DNA of 64,000 bases from an uncultured Alphaproteobacteria bacterium (lineage in GTDB: Bacteria > Pseudomonadota > Alphaproteobacteria > Micavibrionales > Micavibrionaceae), in assembly GCA_946480475.1 (NCBI GenBank), contig CAMLJM010000013.1:1-64000 (forward strand), read 5' to 3'. Positions 60,191 to 64,000 of this stretch are shown piece after piece. The position numbers and the translations under genes are program-made. The notes beneath the pieces are model-generated. The model saw nothing but the letters and a program-made list of their open reading frames with translations. It did no database searches and was not told the DNA's origin. Position 1 is the first letter of the stretch; each line of letters begins with the position of its first letter.

Positions 60191-61993
60191 TTAGAAACCA
60201 GAGGCTTGCAATTCCATCAGGCTATCGGCCCCCGCCATAGCCTTTCTGAAATGCGCTTCTGTATCAGGTAACATGCGGGCAAAATAGAAACGCGCGGTTT
60301 TGATCTTGCTGTCATAGAATTCATCCCGACCGCCTGTTCCTGCTTCCAGTTTTTCAAGTGCCGTTTTTGCCATCAACGCCCACATATAACCAACGGCGAC
60401 CAGAGCGAACATGCGCAGGTAATCGCTGGAGGCGGCACCTGCTTCATTGGGGTCTTTCAGGCCTTTCATGGCAATCGTTGCTGTCAGTTGCTGTAGTTTT
60501 GCCACTGACTTGGCCAGCGGGAAAATAAATTCTGCCAGTTTTGGATCATTCTGGTTCTGTTCGATAAATTCTGTCACCGGATGGAAGAACCGGCGCAACA
60601 GGCGACCATAGCCTTCGCCCATCTTACGGCCGACGAGATCAAGCGCCTGAATGCCGTTGGTGCCCTCGTAGATCATGGCTATGCGGGCGTCGCGCGTATA
60701 CTGTTCCACGCCATAATCCCAAATATAACCATGACCGCCATGGATCTGCATGGCGGTGGAAGCCACTTCAAAACCCATATCCGTCTGATAAGCCTTGATA
60801 ATCGGGGTCATCAGCGCCACAAGGTCGTCAGATGCCTGTCGTACATTAGCATCCGGGTGTTTGTGTGCAAGATCAAGGTGATATCCCACCCAGTAGGAGA
60901 GCGCCCGTGAGCCTTCGGTAAAGGCTTTGGACGTCAGCAGCATACGGCGCACATCAGGATGCACAATAATCGGGTCCGCCGCTTTCTCCGGTGCCTTGGC
61001 ACCATCGAGCGCGCGCATCTGCAGACGGTCTTTGGCGTAATTCAGGCCGTTCTGCATTGCCACCTCGGCAATGCCTAAGCCCTGCATAGCCACACCGAGA
61101 CGTGCAGAATTCATCATCGTAAACATGGCTTTCAAGCCCTTGTGCGGTTCGCCAACCAGCCAGCCCTGCGCACTATCAAAGTTCATCACACATGTTGAAG
61201 AGCCTTTGATGCCCATTTTATGTTCGATGGAACCACACATGACGCCATTGCGCGCACCGGGCTTCAATTGTCCGCCTTCTTCCTTCAGCATAAATTTCGG
61301 TACGACAAAGAGAGAGATACCGCGTGAACCTTCCGGCGCATCGGGAAGCTTTGCCAGCACGAGGTGAATGATATTCTCCGTCAGGTCGTGCTCACCGGCG
61401 GAAATAAAAATCTTGGTGCCGCTGATTTTATATGAACCGTCACCATTAGGGATGGCCTTGGTTTTGATCAAACCGAGATCAGTACCGCAATGCGGCTCTG
61501 TCAGGCACATCGTTCCCGACCATTCACCTGTGGTAAGTTTCGGCAGGTATGTATCTTTTTGTTCTTGCGTGCCATGCAGGTAGATGGCGCGGTAAGCCCC
61601 TTCTGATAGCCCCGGATACATACCGAATGACATGTTGGCGGAGCAGATCATTTCCTGCAACACACAGTTCACCATATGCGGCATGCCCATGCCGCCATAT
61701 TGCGGATCAGCACCCAGACCCGGCCAACCGCCCTCGCAGAATGTTTTATAAGCCTCTTTAAAGCCTTTGGGCGTGCGCACCACGCCATTCTCATAATGGC
61801 AACCTTCGGCGTCGCCTGTCTGGTTCAGGGGGAATAGAACCTGTTCACAAACTTTGGCTCCCTCCTCAATGATCTGGTCGATCAGGTCAGGTGTGGCCTC
61901 TTCATAACCAGGCAGACTGGAAAGTTTTCCCGCATCCAGCACCTCATGCAGGACAAAACGGATATTTTCGAGCGGGGCTTTGTAGGATGGCAT
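60191..61993 (-). CDS. Acyl-CoA dehydrogenase (600-residue, DmdC/FadE-like)
   Basis: FAD enzyme for the first oxidation of fatty acyl-CoA. The 600-residue length and the C-terminal extension (about residues 470-600, YMWALMAKTALEKLEAG) place it in the long acyl-CoA dehydrogenase group that includes 3-methylmercaptopropionyl-CoA dehydrogenase DmdC. Motifs are GTMCLTEPHCGTDLGLIKTKA, KISGTKIFISAGEHDL, STAMQIHGGHGYIWDYGVEQY and RDARIAMIYEGTNGIQALDLVG with the catalytic Glu. Without substrate data the true acyl chain is open. The start is preceded by AAGGAGCC. It lies upstream of the fadN-like gene with a separate promoter region between. Confidence 0.94.
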   Translation of the reverse strand: MPSYKAPLENIRFVLHEVLDAGKLSSLPGYEEATPDLIDQIIEEGAKVCEQVLFPLNQTGDAEGCHYENGVVRTPKGFKEAYKTFCEGGWPGLGADPQYGGMGMPHMVNCVLQEMICSANMSFGMYPGLSEGAYRAIYLHGTQEQKDTYLPKLTTGEWSGTMCLTEPHCGTDLGLIKTKAIPNGDGSYKISGTKIFISAGEHDLTENIIHLVLAKLPDAPEGSRGISLFVVPKFMLKEEGGQLKPGARNGVMCGSIEHKMGIKGSSTCVMNFDSAQGWLVGEPHKGLKAMFTMMNSARLGVAMQGLGIAEVAMQNGLNYAKDRLQMRALDGAKAPEKAADPIIVHPDVRRMLLTSKAFTEGSRALSYWVGYHLDLAHKHPDANVRQASDDLVALMTPIIKAYQTDMGFEVASTAMQIHGGHGYIWDYGVEQYTRDARIAMIYEGTNGIQALDLVGRKMGEGYGRLLRRFFHPVTEFIEQNQNDPKLAEFIFPLAKSVAKLQQLTATIAMKGLKDPNEAGAASSDYLRMFALVAVGYMWALMAKTALEKLEAGTGGRDEFYDSKIKTARFYFARMLPDTEAHFRKAMAGADSLMELQASGF

Positions 61994-62149
61994 GGCTTTA
62001 GGCTCCTTCGTGGGGTCTGGTTCATCAATATTACGTCACAAAGTTTAATAACTCATTCGCAGCAATGTATTTTCTCATTTAATACCAATATCTTATGGTG
62101 CGTGGGGTAAATACATACCTAAGATATATGCTGCTATGCGGAAGTACTC

Positions 62150-62178
62150 TTGCGTTAAACATTAGGAAACCATAATAT
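62150..62178 (+). promoter_or_regulatory. Candidate promoter of a small RNA
   Basis: TTGCGT (62150-62155) and TAATAT (62173-62178) are 17 bases apart on the + strand, about 40 bases upstream of a strong + strand terminator that has no + strand gene before it. Confidence 0.3.
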
Positions 62179-62183
62179 GAAGA

Positions 62184-62258
62184 TATAAGCGTAATTACTG
62201 TCTCTCCAAAGAATTCAGGCACAGATCTTCCCCCTTCCAGATCTGTGCCTGTTTTTTT
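62184..62258 (+). ncRNA. Candidate small RNA with C-rich terminator loop
   Basis: A 13-bp hairpin (62216-62228 with 62239-62251) with loop TCCCCCTTCC is followed by seven T residues. The strand-matched upstream gene is missing: the preceding gene (60191-61993) points the other way. A transcript of about 75 bases from the promoter-like pair at 62150-62178 would have an exposed CTCTCC and a C-rich loop, both able to pair with Shine-Dalgarno sequences. The hairpin also lies just beyond the stop of the minus-strand gene at 62261, but its minus-strand exit has no U-tract. Confidence 0.35.
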
Positions 62259-62260
62259 AC

Positions 62261-62506
62261 CTATTTCTCATCGATCATGACTTTGATGTTGTCGGCAATC
62301 CGGCCTTTGTCGAAACTTTTGATCTTGTCCTCGGCCTGTTTCATGGCGGAACCTTCTTTTTCTCGCAGAATCGCCGCCATTTGCTGGATGGTATCATCGC
62401 CCAGACGCGCCCGGGCACCGCGCATATTTTCCATGGCCTGCGCCCTTATAGCTGCCGATTTCTCGGCTTTGGCTTTCTCGTTCTTCTTTTTGAAAAAATT
62501 GAACAT
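62261..62506 (-). CDS. Small uncharacterised helical protein
   Basis: An 81-residue, strongly charged, helical protein (MFNFFKKKNEKAKAEKSAAI, MENMRGARARLGDDTIQQMA, AMKQAEDKIKSFDKGRIADNI). It begins 6 bases after the stop of the beta-oxidation gene upstream, so they are co-transcribed. No domain is recognised. Confidence 0.75.
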   Translation of the reverse strand: MFNFFKKKNEKAKAEKSAAIRAQAMENMRGARARLGDDTIQQMAAILREKEGSAMKQAEDKIKSFDKGRIADNIKVMIDEK

Positions 62507-62512
62507 GACTCA

Positions 62513-64000
62513 TTAATTCCTTAAAGGTTTGCCCGTGGAAAGCATGTGCTCAATACGCGCCATGGTACCCTCGTTCTTTACCAATTTGAGAAACTCGCGT
62601 ACTTCGAGTTTGAGAATATCGTCTTCTGATACGGGGGCCGTCCAGTCCGCTTTCTCACCGCCTGTCAAAACAGTTGTCAGCAGGCTGCAGACCTCAACAT
62701 CATAAGGTGTGGCCTTGCCATTCTTACGCATATCGGCAACAGCCATATCCAGAGCATATTTACCCGAAGGTCCGGGCAGGCGAATTTCTTTCACAGGTTC
62801 TGGCGCTACATAGTTCTGCGCCAGTTCCAATGCTTTTTTCTTCGCATCAAAAAGAAGGCGATCACGATTCATGGTGATGCCATCACTATCTTTGAAATAG
62901 CCAATCTCTTTCGCTTCGGCGGCTGACTTAGCAACCTTAGCCGTGCCGATTGTTTCAAATGCCTGGCGCACAGCACCCATCGGCGTATTGGCCGGTGAGA
63001 ACCATATTTTTTCCTGACCCGTGGCAGCCTTAATCGCTTTCTTGTTAGCAACACGTTCGCGTTCCTGATAACGCAGGATCATTTCCTTACAACCGCCCCA
63101 GCCCGGGATCAGACCGACACCGACCTCAACAAGGCCGCAGTATGTTTCAGCATGGGCCTGCACATGATCGGCATGCAGCAAGATCTCGCAACCACCGCCA
63201 AGCGCCATACCAGATGGCGCCGCCACCACAGGGAAAGGCGCATATTTAAGTGCACGGTATGTACGCTGGCCACCGCTGATCAGTTCTTCAATCTGCGGCC
63301 ACAGGGCAATGTTCATTGCGAACATGGCAAGACCCAGGTTTGCGCCTGCAGAAAAAGCTGAACCTTCGTTATAGATAACCATCGCCTTATACTGGCCTTT
63401 ACCATCACCGATCAGTTTGATCGCATGCTGGTAGACTTCGAAGACCTGCTCATCAAGGGCGTTCATCTTGCCTGTGAATTCGACACAGACAACGCCATCA
63501 CCAATATCCCAGAGCGCTGCCGAGGCCGATTTATAAATTGGTTTGCCGCCGAGCTTGATATCACGCAGCAGCAGAACACCTTCTGCACGGACAATCGGAT
63601 GATATTTACCGTCCGTACCAAAATAATGTGTCTGGGCATTCTCAACTTTATAGAATGTGCCCTGCCCCACTTTCTCCAGCAGCGGTGGAACCGATAAACC
63701 TTGCTCTTTCAGTTTGTCAGCAAACCAAGCAGGGCCGAGATCGTCAATCATCTCGAACGGACCCTTCTTCCAGTTGTAGCCGAGGCGCATGGCTTCATCG
63801 ACGCCCGCAACATCGTCAGCAATCTCAGGAACCAGAGATGCCGCATACCATAAGGTATCCCGCAGCACAGCCCATGCGTAATCAGAAGCTTGATCGCCCG
63901 CTATCAGTACAGCACGCAAACCCTGTTTACCCAATTCAGCCGATGCCGGTTTCGGCTTATCGGCCTTTTTATAGTTTGATTCAGCGAAGGCAGGCGCACT
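62513..64000 (-). CDS. 3-hydroxyacyl-CoA dehydrogenase / enoyl-CoA hydratase fusion (FadN-like), 5'-truncated by the window edge
   Basis: The reading frame is open to the last base (...SAPAFAESNYKKADKPKPA...), so the N-terminal NAD-binding part lies beyond the window; 495 residues are visible. The first visible part is the end of the dehydrogenase domain (AVDEAMRLGYNWKKGPFEMID-like). An enoyl-CoA hydratase domain follows: GKMNALDEQVFEVYQHAI, the oxyanion hole GSAFSAGANLGL and GMALGGGCEILLHAD, then ETYCGLVEVGVGLIPGWGG with the catalytic Glu residues. This dehydrogenase-before-hydratase order is that of FadN (B. subtilis), unlike FadB/FadJ. It acts in beta-oxidation after an acyl-CoA dehydrogenase such as the neighbour at 60191. 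Confidence 0.92.
   Translation of the reverse strand, partial: SAPAFAESNYKKADKPKPASAELGKQGLRAVLIAGDQASDYAWAVLRDTLWYAASLVPEIADDVAGVDEAMRLGYNWKKGPFEMIDDLGPAWFADKLKEQGLSVPPLLEKVGQGTFYKVENAQTHYFGTDGKYHPIVRAEGVLLLRDIKLGGKPIYKSASAALWDIGDGVVCVEFTGKMNALDEQVFEVYQHAIKLIGDGKGQYKAMVIYNEGSAFSAGANLGLAMFAMNIALWPQIEELISGGQRTYRALKYAPFPVVAAPSGMALGGGCEILLHADHVQAHAETYCGLVEVGVGLIPGWGGCKEMILRYQERERVANKKAIKAATGQEKIWFSPANTPMGAVRQAFETIGTAKVAKSAAEAKEIGYFKDSDGITMNRDRLLFDAKKKALELAQNYVAPEPVKEIRLPGPSGKYALDMAVADMRKNGKATPYDVEVCSLLTTVLTGGEKADWTAPVSEDDILKLEVREFLKLVKNEGTMARIEHMLSTGKPLRN

Overview
The window looks like an ordinary chromosomal stretch of an alphaproteobacterium with moderate GC. The clues are the gene orders aroQ-accB-accC-aat and DUF2155-mlaD-NDUFA12, an NDUFA12-family complex I subunit, a short NrdA of the Rickettsia type, a phasin, a D-alanyl-D-alanine carboxypeptidase with a SPOR tail, and FadN-type beta-oxidation. 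Several traits (pilin-like proteins, a transglutaminase-like cysteine protease, many unknown secreted proteins) would suit a free-living or predatory lineage such as Micavibrio, but this placement is inference. I see no rRNA, tRNA, CRISPR array, prophage, insertion sequence or transposase. Genes lie close together on both strands and many convergent pairs touch or overlap by a few bases.

Layout: 1-3.1 kb carries methionine synthesis (metF, cut by the left edge, and metE). 3.1-14.7 kb holds RNA modification (an RsmB-like methyltransferase, rlmE), an Old Yellow Enzyme, a large methyltransferase fusion, guaB and a BepA-like M48 protease. 14.7-19.2 kb has two DsbA-like thiol proteins followed by aroQ, accB, accC and aat. 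19.5-24.7 kb has DUF2155, mlaD, NDUFA12, a pilin-like protein, clpA and clpS. With aat this puts the whole bacterial leucine N-degron route (Aat, ClpS, ClpA) within 6.2 kb. 24.8-30.1 kb has a phasin with candidate PhaR operators, two penicillin-binding-type carboxypeptidases, a second pilin-like protein and a cysteine-rich secreted protein. 30.2-36.9 kb has two lipoproteins, hldE, a MshEN-BTLCP fusion protease, an unusual RpoH-like sigma factor and pyk.

37-47.5 kb holds nrdA and nrdB, separated by about 7 kb of phosphate transport (pit plus its DUF47 partner), amtB, a GST, a phosphatase and small unknown genes. Both nrd genes have NrdR-like box pairs offset by exactly 32 bp, and nrdA also has DnaA boxes. 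47.5-57.3 kb is a run of small secreted or membrane proteins, an FMN reductase, a fasciclin protein, phoH, a SCO protein, a FadL-type porin, a thioesterase, an SCP2 protein and a 2OG-Fe(II) oxygenase. 57.4-64 kb has pepN, an acyl-CoA dehydrogenase and a FadN-type beta-oxidation protein cut by the right edge, with a probable small RNA between them.

The most notable item is the protein at 33332-34288. Its N-terminus matches the 24-5-24 residue double motif of the c-di-GMP-binding MshEN domain. A single hydrophobic segment links this to a periplasmic LapG-type cysteine protease. It could join c-di-GMP sensing to adhesin proteolysis in one polypeptide, a job otherwise split between LapD and LapG.
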